Assembly (NCBI GenBank): GCA_029860045.1
Contig: JAOUBY010000022.1
Location: forward strand, 1 to 33,659
Source of the DNA: Gammaproteobacteria bacterium
Lineage (GTDB): Bacteria; Pseudomonadota; Gammaproteobacteria; UBA9214
DNA: 33,659 nt
Direction of reading: 5' to 3'
A program made the translations under genes and the position numbers. The notes below the pieces were generated by a model that was given only the letters and a program-made list of their open reading frames with translations, did not search any database and was not told the origin of the DNA. Below, piece by piece: positions 19,801 through 27,504 of the stretch (position 1 is its first letter; the number at the start of each line of letters is the position of its first letter).

Positions 19801-20679
19801 CAGCCATTATCACCGCTCGAGTTCCCCGCCCTGCAGGTCACCACGCAGCAACTGGTGTATAACGGCGTTAACTACGGGTCTCTCGATCTGCTGGCGCAGA
19901 AACAGCCCGGTGGGGTGCTGGAGGTCAGCCGGCTGGCAATATCCTCGGAAATGCTGGTGCTGCGCCTGACGGGTGACTGGCGTGCGCAGGGAGACACATC
20001 GCAGACCCGGGTCGATATGACGATTAGCGATGGCAGGATGGATCAGTTGCTGGAAGCGCTGGGTTATCAGAAGTTGATAAAAGATGGTGATCTGAGCGCT
20101 AACCTGCAGGCAAACTGGCCGGGTGCGCCCTGGTTGTTCGAGCCGGGCAGTATCGATGGCAAGCTGAACGTGATTATCAAGAACGGCCAGATACTGGATG
20201 TGGAGCCGGGTGCGGGACGTGTGCTGGGGTTGTTGAGTGTGACCATGCTGCCGAAACGCCTGACGCTGGATTTTTCCGATCTGTTTGGCAAGGGTTTTGG
20301 TTTCAATCGTATCGGCGGTAACTTCGTGCTTGATTCGGGTAATGCCTATACCAACGACCTGGAGGTCGATGGGTCGGCGGCCAGGATTGATATCTCCGGC
20401 CGGGTCGGACTGGTTGCGCAGGACTATGATGAACTGGTTACCGTGACACCTTACCTGCACTCCAGCCTGCCGCTGGCCGGCGCGATTGCCGGTGGACCGG
20501 TCGTGGGTGCAGCAGCGGTTGTTGCCGGCAAACTGCTGGAGAAGAAGCTCGGTCTGAATAAAATGGCACGCAAGCAGTACACCGTGACCGGGCCGTGGGC
20601 AGAGCCGGTCGTAACACGGCTGGCGAGCCCGGAGACGGATGCCGGGCTGGATGAAGACACGACCCACCTGGATGAATAG
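16846..20679 (+). CDS. yhdP: YhdP-type AsmA-like phospholipid-transport protein
   Basis: YhdP belongs to the AsmA-like, bridge-shaped proteins (TIGR02099) that, with TamB and YdbH, move phospholipid from the inner to the outer membrane. The 1277-aa length fits (E. coli about 1266). An N-terminal membrane helix (about 5-28) anchors it, and the remainder is a long repetitive beta-strand-rich periplasmic region with DUF3971- and AsmA-like parts. The C-terminus shows typical PGSIDGKLNVIIKNGQILDVEPGAGRVLGLLS and YTVTGPWAEP. It starts 40 bases after rng, with TGAGG upstream of the ATG. Confidence 0.93.
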   Translation: MLKRLFSLLWLCLVAVLLLSAVLLTAARVWVPSLGEYRNDIVTAATTALNRPVTIRRMEATWRGLSPVLKLRDVTIGSTQDSQQQLDISEVWIRIDMRHYLAEREVRLSGVDVIGVDLTLARNAQGRVYLEELAGDSDAGTAAGNLAAMSRLSIHDANITIRDLPGIREPQRFHHVSLSLVNRGSRHEVSGYALMPGLLGERVEIEAQLRGTSPNPLDWQGVAYFRGKALAMSSLFQGLLAETQAVEGSADVRLWAERKHGQLASLSGEIEVAGFSLQQGEGKAATRFDADRLQSQFGWHHEGEGWQLALQDLQLWREATGWKADNLSLAVAMRQQASHINARASRLDLEMLAGLLTVLPIEDSYRTQLQALQPTGLLQDLTVSLLHDAGVTTLDDFDAHFIKLGVAQYGAIPALSGLDGEINGSAGDGTLTLDSHVVELHDSRLFREALYFDRVQAGVQWLDTGEGVTLATHALSMGNEHLALEGDLTMTLPRGEGAPTMDLQLAVRRFDVARVSDYLPAKVMSASGVAWLDRSLVGGMARDGTVIIQGRLDQLPFDHGEGKLEVRLPVTGATLDFNEHWSPVKQLDAQVDFTGRQMDIRSHAGVIRSAALHNVHAQIKDLAKPRLTIAGDVRGVLPVMLAELGSSPLGETYGGFVDRITTTGNSDLALDIVVPLGNAPEPVTVAGRIGLNGNTLRVKDSDVELRDIRGRLDFDTGGIQGDDLRTTLFDRPAQVKVWTESADSVTHIDLHGKLALFDLVLAEDHPLRQAVTDDSDWQVHLTARGKPTRGRPADVALTVQSTLAGTAINLPAPLGKPRDAMRALSIRVDNLEQRERQLQFSYADGLQGLLVIEQEQQAPRLQRGVIALDGSEPVLPDDDSLLITGQLETFRLADWQPYFGDEGDDPGLPLRLSVGVGELELLGHRLTDTELDIETAGRVWTITGRGATARGEVTLTQSADGLDKVVMNLQRLELERVEDADGQQDQPLSPLEFPALQVTTQQLVYNGVNYGSLDLLAQKQPGGVLEVSRLAISSEMLVLRLTGDWRAQGDTSQTRVDMTISDGRMDQLLEALGYQKLIKDGDLSANLQANWPGAPWLFEPGSIDGKLNVIIKNGQILDVEPGAGRVLGLLSVTMLPKRLTLDFSDLFGKGFGFNRIGGNFVLDSGNAYTNDLEVDGSAARIDISGRVGLVAQDYDELVTVTPYLHSSLPLAGAIAGGPVVGAAAVVAGKLLEKKLGLNKMARKQYTVTGPWAEPVVTRLASPETDAGLDEDTTHLDE

Positions 20680-20722
20680 CAGGGCGGCCCGGGTGCTGCG
20701 CGGATGCCCGGCCGGCATTCTG

Positions 20723-20731
20723 TGCTATGCT
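20723..20731 (+). promoter_or_regulatory. Candidate extended -10 promoter of the Nit/tldD pair
   Basis: TGCTATGCT fits an extended -10 element (TGN followed by TATGCT) about 40 bases before the Nit ATG. No good -35 is seen. It would allow nit-tldD transcription independent of yhdP. The evidence is weak. Confidence 0.25.
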
Positions 20732-20769
20732 GTGAAACCCTTTACATTCCAAGAGACTGGCGTAACTTT

Positions 20770-21597
20770 ATGAGCGTAGTTGCATGTATTCAAATGGCCT
20801 CGAGCCCGAACGTCGGCGCCAACCTGCTGGAGGCGGAACGCCTGATTGAGGAAGCGGTCAGCCAGCATGCGCGGCTGGTGGTATTGCCCGAGAATTTCGC
20901 GTTGATGGGCAAGAGCGAACACGACAAGGTCGAGGAGCGCGAGACACCCGGTAGCGGTGCCATACAGTCCTTCCTTGCCGAGCAGTCGGCACGGCATGGT
21001 ATCTGGCTGGTTGGCGGTACGGTACCGTTGGTGGCCGATGCCGATGACAAGGTGCGCGCCGCCTGCCTGGTGTTTGATGACCAGGGCAAACAGGTTGCAC
21101 GTTACGACAAGATTCACCTGTTCGACGTTGCGCTGGTCGACAGCGGTGAGCAATACACCGAATCCGACACCATCGAACCGGGCGATGAAATCGTGGTTAT
21201 CGACAGTCCGTTCGGACGCATGGGTATCTCGGTGTGTTACGACCTGCGCTTCCCGGAACTGTATCGCAAGCAACTGGACCAGGGGCTGGAAATCCTCGTG
21301 GTGCCTTCGGCGTTCACTGCCATTACCGGGCGCGCCCACTGGGAAGTGCTGGTGCGTGCACGCGCCATCGAGAACCTGTGCTACGTGATCGCGCCTGACC
21401 AGGGCGGTTACCATCTGAATGGCCGTGAGACCTACGGCCACAGCATGATCGTCGATCCCTGGGGGACGGTGCTGAACAGCCTGTCGCGTGGCCCCGGCGT
21501 GGTGTGTGCCGACATCGAACTCGGTCGCCTGCAAAGCGCACGCCGAAACTTCCCCAGCATCGCCCACCGTCGCCTGCAGTGTCTCGATAATGACTGA
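20770..21597 (+). CDS. Nit-family carbon-nitrogen hydrolase
   Basis: This 275-aa nitrilase-superfamily amidase has the full Glu-Lys-Cys triad: E41 in [10 protein letters not shown]114 in YDKIHLFDV and C156 in [14 protein letters not shown]. These strings fit the Nit1/Nit2-like branch, whose characterised members repair deaminated glutathione; that activity here is inferred. I shortened the track ORF to ATG 20770 ([14 protein letters not shown]), which matches the family start. It overlaps tldD by 8 bases. In E. coli, yhdP is followed directly by tldD, so this gene is inserted relative to the enteric order. Confidence 0.9.
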   Translation: MSVVACIQMASSPNVGANLLEAERLIEEAVSQHARLVVLPENFALMGKSEHDKVEERETPGSGAIQSFLAEQSARHGIWLVGGTVPLVADADDKVRAACLVFDDQGKQVARYDKIHLFDVALVDSGEQYTESDTIEPGDEIVVIDSPFGRMGISVCYDLRFPELYRKQLDQGLEILVVPSAFTAITGRAHWEVLVRARAIENLCYVIAPDQGGYHLNGRETYGHSMIVDPWGTVLNSLSRGPGVVCADIELGRLQSARRNFPSIAHRRLQCLDND

Positions 21598-23035
21598 GTC
21601 CAGCCTGGATATTGCGCGCCAGCGGCTGCTGGCACCGGCCGGTATTGACGAGAATGACCTGCACACGGTGTTCGGCAAGCTGCTTGGCCATGCCGTGGAT
21701 GGTGGTGACCTGTACTTTCAGTCGACGCGCTATGAATCCTGGGTGCTGGAAGACGGCATCGTAAAGGAAGGCAGTCACAGCATCGAACAGGGTGCCGGGG
21801 TGCGTGCCATCAGCGGCGACAAGACCGGCTTTGCCTATTCCGATGAAATCGTTATGCCTGCACTGTTACAGGCCTCAGGCGCTGCACGCGCCATCGCCGG
21901 TCATGGCGGTGGCGGCAAGCTGCAGGCCTGGCAGGCGCGTGCAGGCAACGCGCTGTACCCGGCGCACGATCCGCTTGAGCGTATGTCGGCCGACGAGAAG
22001 GTGGGTCTGCTCCGGCAACTCGATGCCGAGGCGCGCCGGCAGGACCCGCGTGTGAAGGAAGTCGTGGTCAGCCTTGCCGGGGTGCACGAGGTGATGCTGG
22101 TGGCCGTCAGTGACGGCACGCTGGCGGCCGACGTGCGGCCACTGGTGCGTTGCAACGTCACCGCCATCGTGGAACAGGGCGGACGCCGTGAACAGAGCAG
22201 TTTCGGCGGTGGTGGCCGCAGTGACTATAGTTTTTTCCTGGAGGATGACCGTGCACTGGGCTACGCCCGCGAGGCAGTACGCCAGGCGCTGGTCAACCTG
22301 GAGGCCGTCGATGCACCGGCCGGGATGTTGCCGGTGGTGCTGGGGCCAGGTTGGCCCGGCATCCTGCTGCACGAGGCGATCGGGCATGGCCTCGAAGGGG
22401 ATTTCAATCGCAAGGGGACCTCGGCGTTCGCCGGGCTGGTCGGGCAACAGGTGGCATCCCCGTTATGCACGGTGGTTGATGACGGCACGCTCGATGGCCG
22501 ACGCGGTTCACTGAATATCGACGACGAGGGTACGCCGGCGCAAAATACCGTGCTGATCGAAAACGGCATACTCAAGGGCTACATGCAGGACCGCATGAAT
22601 GCCGGGCTGATGGGGGTGACCTCGACCGGCAACGGCCGGCGTGAGTCCTATGCTCATCTGCCGATGCCACGCATGACCAATACCTACATGCTGGCCGGTG
22701 AGAGTGATCCGGAGGAAATCATAAGTTCCGTGAGCAAGGGTCTGTATGCGGTCAACTTCGGTGGCGGACAGGTGGATATCACCTCCGGCAAGTTTGTGTT
22801 CAGCGCCAGCGAGGCTTACCTGATCGAGAACGGCAAGATTACGGTGCCGGTAAAGGGTGCCACCCTGATCGGCAACGGTCCCGAGGTACTCAAGCATGTC
22901 TCCATGGTGGGTAACGATTTGCAACTCGACCCCGGTGTCGGTACCTGTGGCAAGGAAGGCCAGAGCGTCCCGGTCGGTGTCGGCCAGCCCACCATGTTGA
23001 TCGACGAATTGACAGTAGGGGGCACCAGCGCCTGA
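21590..23035 (+). CDS. tldD: Metalloprotease TldD
   Basis: TldD is the catalytic subunit of the TldD/TldE (PmbA) heterodimer, a zinc protease that threads unfolded peptides, trims RiPP leaders such as microcin B17, and degrades CcdA. At 481 aa it has the same length as E. coli TldD. The metal motif [12 protein letters not shown] gives H261, E262 and H266, and the family's C-terminal [18 protein letters not shown] is intact. I placed the start at ATG 21590, which lies within the end of the Nit gene. Its partner pmbA lies about 5 kb downstream. Confidence 0.96.
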   Translation: MTESSLDIARQRLLAPAGIDENDLHTVFGKLLGHAVDGGDLYFQSTRYESWVLEDGIVKEGSHSIEQGAGVRAISGDKTGFAYSDEIVMPALLQASGAARAIAGHGGGGKLQAWQARAGNALYPAHDPLERMSADEKVGLLRQLDAEARRQDPRVKEVVVSLAGVHEVMLVAVSDGTLAADVRPLVRCNVTAIVEQGGRREQSSFGGGGRSDYSFFLEDDRALGYAREAVRQALVNLEAVDAPAGMLPVVLGPGWPGILLHEAIGHGLEGDFNRKGTSAFAGLVGQQVASPLCTVVDDGTLDGRRGSLNIDDEGTPAQNTVLIENGILKGYMQDRMNAGLMGVTSTGNGRRESYAHLPMPRMTNTYMLAGESDPEEIISSVSKGLYAVNFGGGQVDITSGKFVFSASEAYLIENGKITVPVKGATLIGNGPEVLKHVSMVGNDLQLDPGVGTCGKEGQSVPVGVGQPTMLIDELTVGGTSA

Positions 23036-23134
23036 CAGATACACCTTTCTGTCCATCTGTGCATTAAAGGGCAGCTGTATTTGAGAAGTCGGAGAAGATG
23101 TGAGCGGTTGCTGTGGTCTCCCACCTCATTTCTG

Positions 23135-23980
23135 TTATTCGTCAAAGGTGTTACAGGCACCCACCTCGCCCTGTCGAATACCTTCCCGGAACCAGTGTAC
23201 GCGTTGTTCGGAACTGCCGTGTGTGAACGACTCCGGTACCACACGGCCCTGCGCCTGTTTTTGCAGGCGGTCATCGCCGATGGCGCTGGCTGCATTCAGC
23301 GCTTCCTCGATATCACCCGCCTCCAGCAGCTGGCGACTGCGGTCGGCATGATTGCCCCACAGGCCGGCATAGCAGTCAGCCTGTAATTCCAGCTTCACCG
23401 ACAGTGCGTTTGCATCCGCCTTGCCCAGTTTCTGGCGTGCGGTTTGTACCTGGTTGCTGGTACCAAGCAGGTTCTGTACGTGGTGGCCGACCTCGTGTGC
23501 AATCACGTAGGCCTGCGCGAAATCCCCTGGTGCACCGTGGTGCTGCTTCAGGTCTTCAAAAAAGGCGAGGTCAATGTAAATCTTGCGGTCGGCCGGGCAA
23601 TAAAATGGCCCCATGGCGGCACTTGCAGAACCGCACGCCGATTGCACTGCACCTGTGAACAGAACCAGGCCTGGTTCTTCGTAACGCTGCCCGGCCTGCT
23701 GAAAGATCGCGTGCCAGGTATCTTCCGTGTCTGCCAGTACCACAGAGACAAGGTCGGCCATTTCCTGCTCGCGGGCATTGGGCTGGTGGGGTTGTGTGCT
23801 GACCTGTGGGTTTGCGCCCTGTTGCATCTGCAGCAGCAGCGACGGGTCGATACCGAGAAAGTAACTCAGTGCCAGAGCGATGACGACTGTGCCAATACCG
23901 CCCTTGAAGGCCCGTGAGCGCATCGGGCGGCCACGCCGGTCCTCAATGCGGGTACTTCTGCGTCCGCCTCTCCAGCGCAT
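23135..23980 (-). CDS. YpfJ-type membrane-anchored neutral zinc metallopeptidase
   Basis: This 281-aa protein begins with an arginine-rich segment (MRWRGGRRSTRIEDRRG) and one membrane helix (about residues 28-46), as is standard for the YpfJ/zinc_peptidase family (E. coli YpfJ about 287 aa). The zinc motif is H162-E-V-G-H166-H in YVIAHEVGHHVQNLLG, with the third ligand region in ELQADCYAGLW. The physiological substrate is unknown. The ATG at 23980 is fixed by a strong AGGAGG six bases upstream, so the 24 extra residues in the ORF track are excluded. It is convergent with tldD and divergent from the next gene. Confidence 0.9.
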   Translation of the reverse strand: MRWRGGRRSTRIEDRRGRPMRSRAFKGGIGTVVIALALSYFLGIDPSLLLQMQQGANPQVSTQPHQPNAREQEMADLVSVVLADTEDTWHAIFQQAGQRYEEPGLVLFTGAVQSACGSASAAMGPFYCPADRKIYIDLAFFEDLKQHHGAPGDFAQAYVIAHEVGHHVQNLLGTSNQVQTARQKLGKADANALSVKLELQADCYAGLWGNHADRSRQLLEAGDIEEALNAASAIGDDRLQKQAQGRVVPESFTHGSSEQRVHWFREGIRQGEVGACNTFDE

Positions 23981-23986
23981 GATATG

Positions 23987-23992
23987 CCTCCT
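23987..23992 (-). promoter_or_regulatory. Ribosome-binding site that sets the YpfJ-type start
   Basis: Read on the minus strand this is AGGAGG, six bases before the ATG at 23980. It is one of the strongest Shine-Dalgarno matches in the window and decides between the two possible starts. Confidence 0.8.
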
Positions 23993-24077
23993 GCCATGAA
24001 ATGATCGCATTATAGAGCATTGACCGCACACTGCAGCAGACGTTGTGTGCAAGTCGTTTTTGCGCCACTATTGGCCG

Positions 24078-24782
24078 ATGGAAACGACACCCGAAGATAT
24101 CGAGCCTGTCAAGCCACGCCGCAGCGGCTGGCAAATCTTTCTGATCGTCCTGGTGACCTTGCTGGTTACTGCCGCGCTGTCCTACTGGATTATTACCACT
24201 TTCATTTTTCCATCCGAATTCAGGCCGGTGCAGCTGTCACAGCAAGAGGAGCAGGTGTTACAGGAAAAGCTTGATCGCCTCGATAGCCTGCAGCCACGTC
24301 ATACGCGGGGCTACGCCAAGGCGCAGCGCGATATGGCCAAGGCCGACGCAGAGCGCCTGGAGCCCGAGGCCTATAGCGAGGAGGGCGCCGATCGCAGCAT
24401 CATGCTTTCGGAGCGCGAAGTTAATTCCCTGCTGGCGAAGAATACCGATCTCGCGAAGAAACTGGCCATCGATCTTTCCGAAGGCCTGATTAGCGCCAAG
24501 CTGCTGATTCACGTGGACGAGGATTTCCCTGTAATGGCCGGGCAGATCATCAAGGTGCGCGCCGGGGTGGAAACCGCCTATCGTAATGGACGGCCTATTG
24601 TTGTCCTGAAAGGTGTCAGTGTAATGGGCGTACCGATTCCCAATGCCTGGCTGGGTGGTATGAAGAACATTGACCTGGTCGAACAATATGGTGATAACAC
24701 CGGTTTCTGGAAGGCGTTCGCTGATGGCGTTGATAATATAAAAGTCGGTGACGGTGTGCTGCGGCTGCAGCTAAAAGAGTAG
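24078..24782 (+). CDS. Unrecognised single-pass membrane-anchored protein
   Basis: I do not recognise this 234-aa protein. It has a short acidic/basic cytoplasmic start (METTPEDIEPVKPRRSG), one clear membrane helix (about 18-43) and then a predicted periplasmic part. That part starts with a charged, helix-prone stretch (QQEEQVLQEKLDRL..., about 55-105) and ends in a beta-rich domain (SEREVNSLLAKNTDLAKKLAIDLSEGLISAKLLIHVDED...). No catalytic motif is evident. The second part has the look of a lipid- or peptide-binding fold, but that is only an impression. I prefer ATG 24078 over the track's GTG 24045. It is divergent from the YpfJ-type gene, with about 97 bases between the starts. Confidence 0.75.
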   Translation: METTPEDIEPVKPRRSGWQIFLIVLVTLLVTAALSYWIITTFIFPSEFRPVQLSQQEEQVLQEKLDRLDSLQPRHTRGYAKAQRDMAKADAERLEPEAYSEEGADRSIMLSEREVNSLLAKNTDLAKKLAIDLSEGLISAKLLIHVDEDFPVMAGQIIKVRAGVETAYRNGRPIVVLKGVSVMGVPIPNAWLGGMKNIDLVEQYGDNTGFWKAFADGVDNIKVGDGVLRLQLKE

Positions 24783-24888
24783 CCGCCAACTTGCTCAAGC
24801 ATCATGGTGCGAGACCGCAATTCAATGGGGTGATCGTGCCCATCAATACTGGCTGCCTGTGAGTGATTCAGGTAATTCTGGAACGTAT

Positions 24889-24893
24889 GGAGG
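24889..24893 (+). promoter_or_regulatory. Ribosome-binding site that sets the DoxX start
   Basis: GGAGG lies five bases before the ATG at 24899. It makes this start clearly better than the 12-codon-longer one in the ORF track. Confidence 0.75.
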
Positions 24894-24898
24894 ACGCC

Positions 24899-25303
24899 AT
24901 GATAGATCGCCTGAAAAATGATACTGCCGGCAAGCTGGTGCTGCGCTGTACTGTCGGTACCCTCATGTTGTTTCACGGGGTTGCAAAACTGATGCATCCG
25001 GGTACGCAGGACTTTATCCGTGGCCTGCTTTCCTTTTACGGGCTCCCGGAGATGATCGCCTGGGGCGTGTTTGCCGGTGAGATACTAGCGCCGCTGATGC
25101 TTATCTTCGGTGTGTTCAGCCGGGTGGGTGGCCTGATAATCGTCGTCAACATGCTGTTCGCTATCGGCCTGGCGCACACGGGTGATTTCTTTTCGCTGTC
25201 GGAACACGGTGGCTGGAGCCTGGAATTACAGGGCTTTTACCTGTTTGGCGGGCTGGCTGTGCTGTTGCTCGGTAGCGGACGAGTCGCCTTCAGGCCGGAT
25301 TGA
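24899..25303 (+). CDS. DoxX-family membrane protein
   Basis: This 134-aa protein has four predicted membrane helices. It shows DoxX-family features: an N-terminal helix with TLMLFHGVAKLMHPG, then GLPEMIAWGVFAGEILAPLMLIFGVFSRVGGL, and a C-terminal pair of helices ending LLLGSGRVAF. DoxX-like proteins are small inner-membrane proteins. A few are oxidoreductase subunits or act in redox stress, but most are uncharacterised. It is probably the first gene of a four-gene run with short gaps (36, 41 and 2 bases). Confidence 0.85.
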   Translation: MIDRLKNDTAGKLVLRCTVGTLMLFHGVAKLMHPGTQDFIRGLLSFYGLPEMIAWGVFAGEILAPLMLIFGVFSRVGGLIIVVNMLFAIGLAHTGDFFSLSEHGGWSLELQGFYLFGGLAVLLLGSGRVAFRPD

Positions 25304-25339
25304 GCCTCTCCCGGTGCGGAGCGGCAGTGGCGAGCAGAC

Positions 25340-25717
25340 GTGAGCTATCGCATTGCGGCCGACCTGCTGGTAGTCCTGCATTTCTCTTTTATTGTTTTCG
25401 TGGTGCTGGGCGGACTGCTTGCCTTCAAGTGGCGACGCGTGATGTTTCTGCACCTGCCGGCTGTTATCTGGGCAGTATTACTGGAACTGAACAGCTGGAT
25501 CTGTCCGCTGACACCCTGGGAACAGCAGTTGCGACAGGGGGCGGGCGAGGCCGGCTATACAGGCAGTTTTATCGCACACTACCTGATGCCGGTGCTGTAT
25601 CCACCCGGTCTGGATGAGCCTGCCCAGCTGATGCTGGCGGTTGCCGTGATCCTGATCAACCTGTTGATCTATGGTTGGCTGCTGGGCCGGCGGGTATTCG
25701 GATCACCGCTGCGCTAA
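25340..25717 (+). CDS. DUF2784 family membrane protein
   Basis: This 125-aa protein has three to four membrane helices. It contains the family strings LVVLHFSFIVFVVLGGLLAF, HLPAVIWAVLLELNSWICPLTPWEQQLR and GSFIAHYLMPVLYP, which match the DUF2784 pattern. Conserved histidines and a cysteine in membrane context are noteworthy (the HFSF helix, the HLPA turn, the C in WICPLTP), but no function is known. The GTG at 25340 is used because it places the first helix at the N-terminus. Confidence 0.85.
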   Translation: MSYRIAADLLVVLHFSFIVFVVLGGLLAFKWRRVMFLHLPAVIWAVLLELNSWICPLTPWEQQLRQGAGEAGYTGSFIAHYLMPVLYPPGLDEPAQLMLAVAVILINLLIYGWLLGRRVFGSPLR

Positions 25718-25758
25718 CATGGAAGCTGCTGCCGACTCCCAGGGAGGCGTAACACAGG

Positions 25759-26229
25759 ATGACACGCTCGATAGGCCCTGAACTGCGCCACCACTGGCGC
25801 AGATTCTCATCGACAGCGGCTGGCCGCTGGTTGTTCAGCAAGGCGCTGGGCAAAGTGGTGCCGTACACCGGCATACTTGGTGCCCGCGTGGAAGTGCTGG
25901 CGCCGGGGCAGTGCGTGGCGTCGCTGCGTGAGCGACGTGGTGTACGCAATCACCTGCGCTCGGTGCATGCCATGGCGCTGGCCAATCTCGGCGAAATGGT
26001 GACCGGGCTGGCCCTGATGAACAGCCTGCCGGAACGGGCGCGTGGCATCCTTACCGGTTTCGAAATGGATTACCTCAAGAAGGCACGCGGCAGGCTGGTT
26101 GCGGAATGCCGCTGCGAGGTACCAACGGACAATGCCGAGCGGGAATATATCCTGGGTGGCGAGATTCGTGATGCGGCAGGCGACGTGGTTGCCGTGGCGC
26201 GGGCGCGCTGGCGCATTGGGCCGGAATAA
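25759..26229 (+). CDS. DUF4442 hotdog-fold (PaaI-like) thioesterase family protein
   Basis: This 156-aa protein looks like the DUF4442 branch of hotdog-fold thioesterases. The core is RRGVRNHLRSVHAMALANLGEMVTGLAL (the N-H-x-S-V-H-A-M-A element), followed by strands in MDYLKKARGRLVAECRC and GEIRDAAGDVVAVARARWRI. It probably acts on an acyl-CoA or acyl-ACP in the cytoplasm, but the substrate is unknown. It lies two bases before the nitronate monooxygenase-like gene, which implies co-expression. Confidence 0.8.
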   Translation: MTRSIGPELRHHWRRFSSTAAGRWLFSKALGKVVPYTGILGARVEVLAPGQCVASLRERRGVRNHLRSVHAMALANLGEMVTGLALMNSLPERARGILTGFEMDYLKKARGRLVAECRCEVPTDNAEREYILGGEIRDAAGDVVAVARARWRIGPE

Positions 26230-26231
26230 CC

Positions 26232-27212
26232 GTGGAAACTGCGCTGACCCGTATGCTGAACATCGAGGTGCCGCTGATATGCGGCGCCATGTACCCGTGC
26301 TCCAATCCCGAACTGGTCGCCGCGGTATCGGAGGCCGGTGGTATCGGTATCGTGCAGCCACTGAGTTTGAGTTATGTGCACGGCCATGATTTCCGCGCGG
26401 GGTTGCGTTACATACGCAGCCTTACCGACAAGCCGATTGGTGTCAATCTCATCATTGAGCGCAGTTCAAAGAAGTACATGGAGCGTGTGCGCCAGTGGCT
26501 GGATATCTCGCTGGAAGAAGGGGTTCCGTTCCTGGTGACTGCGCTGGGTAATCCTGACTGGGTGGTGGCGCGTGCTGCCCCGGCCGGTGTGACGGTGTTT
26601 CATGACGTGACCAACCGGCGTTGGGCGGAGAAGGCGCTGGACGGAGGCGTTGACGGGTTTATCTGTGTGAACAACCGTGCGGGTGGCCACGCCGGTACAC
26701 TGCCAGAACAGCAATTGCTGGACGAGATCGGCCCGCTTGGCAAACCGCTGGTGTGCGCCGGTGGTATCGGTACGCCGCAGCAGTTTGCCGAGGTCGTGCG
26801 CATGGGCTACGCGGGTGCACAGCTGGGGACGCGCTTTATCGCGAGCGCCGAGTGTACGGCGCATGACGATTACAAGCAGGCCATCGTGGCCGCCGCTGAA
26901 CAGGATATCGTGCTGTCGGAGAAAATTACCGGGGTGCCGGTGTCGATTATCCGTACGCCGTATATCGAGAAGATGGGCGTGCGTGCCGGACCACTGGCGA
27001 AGTGGCTGTTGCGCGGTCGTCGCAGCAAACACTGGATGCGTATGCTGTATTCCCTGCAGTCGATATGGAAGCTGAAACGGGCATCACAGCAGGGTATGGA
27101 TTACCGGGACATATTCCAGGCCGGCAAGAGTGTGCAGGGTATCCATGCCGTCGTGCCGGCCGCTGAGATTGTGACGGAGTATGCCGCTGCGTTGCAGGGG
27201 GAGGGCCGCTGA
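26232..27212 (+). CDS. Nitronate monooxygenase-like FMN enzyme
   Basis: This 326-aa protein has the NMO/2-nitropropane dioxygenase TIM-barrel fold. It shows the N-terminal PLICGAMYPCSNPELVAAVSEAGGIGIVQP, the GVN segment, the catalytic-His motif NNRAGGHAG (H153) and the phosphate-binding VCAGGIGTPQQ...GYAGAQLGTRF. Class I NMOs oxidise alkyl nitronates with FMN; other family members have different or unknown substrates, including enoyl reductases. The C-terminal extension after about residue 250 is basic (RRSKHWMRMLYSLQSIWKLKRASQQG). GTG start, two bases after the DUF4442 gene. Confidence 0.85.
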   Translation: METALTRMLNIEVPLICGAMYPCSNPELVAAVSEAGGIGIVQPLSLSYVHGHDFRAGLRYIRSLTDKPIGVNLIIERSSKKYMERVRQWLDISLEEGVPFLVTALGNPDWVVARAAPAGVTVFHDVTNRRWAEKALDGGVDGFICVNNRAGGHAGTLPEQQLLDEIGPLGKPLVCAGGIGTPQQFAEVVRMGYAGAQLGTRFIASAECTAHDDYKQAIVAAAEQDIVLSEKITGVPVSIIRTPYIEKMGVRAGPLAKWLLRGRRSKHWMRMLYSLQSIWKLKRASQQGMDYRDIFQAGKSVQGIHAVVPAAEIVTEYAAALQGEGR

Positions 27213-27239
27213 CGCGCGTTAAATGTACTGCAACAGCGT

Positions 27240-27248
27240 TGCTATACT
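27240..27248 (+). promoter_or_regulatory. Extended -10 promoter of the small four-cysteine protein
   Basis: TGCTATACT gives an extended -10 (TGN plus TATACT, five of six consensus bases). Transcription would begin near 27255, about 30 bases before the ATG. A second -10-like TACAAT lies at 27260-27265. No strong -35 is seen. Confidence 0.4.
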
Positions 27249-27272
27249 TGTGTTATCAGTACAATCCTTATC

Positions 27273-27280
27273 AAGGAGGT
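27273..27280 (+). promoter_or_regulatory. Near-perfect Shine-Dalgarno of the small protein
   Basis: AAGGAGGT, five bases before the ATG at 27286, is complementary to the 16S rRNA 3' end over all eight bases. It fixes the start and predicts strong translation. Confidence 0.85.
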
Positions 27281-27285
27281 GGGTC

Positions 27286-27462
27286 ATGAACAATCCGACA
27301 AAGCCTGATGAGGGTGCCACTATCTCCTGTGTGGTTTGTCTCAAGGAGCTACCGGCTGACCAGGCCAGCAAGGTAGAGCTTGAGGACTATGTGAGGTATT
27401 TCTGCGGGCTGGACTGTTACCGGAAATGGCAGCAGCAAGAGGGCAAGGCGGCAGAAGAATAA
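27286..27462 (+). CDS. 58-aa four-cysteine protein (DUF3330-like)
   Basis: This small soluble protein has cysteines at 15, 18, 40 and 44 in the pattern CVVC...YFCGLDCYRKW. That is a likely zinc-binding treble-clef or TRASH/YHS-like knuckle and resembles DUF3330 proteins. Function is unknown; a metal-sensing, metal-handling or protein-interaction role is possible. The start at 27286 is set by a near-perfect Shine-Dalgarno, and the track's 21 extra residues lie in the promoter/leader. It has its own candidate promoter, so it can be expressed separately from the upstream cassette. It is convergent with yjgA, with only 42 bases between the stops. Confidence 0.82.
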   Translation: MNNPTKPDEGATISCVVCLKELPADQASKVELEDYVRYFCGLDCYRKWQQQEGKAAEE

Positions 27463-27504
27463 ATGCGCCAGTTTACTGTCCTGATGTGAGGTGGTGGATT
27501 TGCA

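Noticed and set aside
20725-21678. 317-codon minus-strand ORF
   Set aside because: Antisense to the Nit gene, whose catalytic triad is intact on the plus strand.
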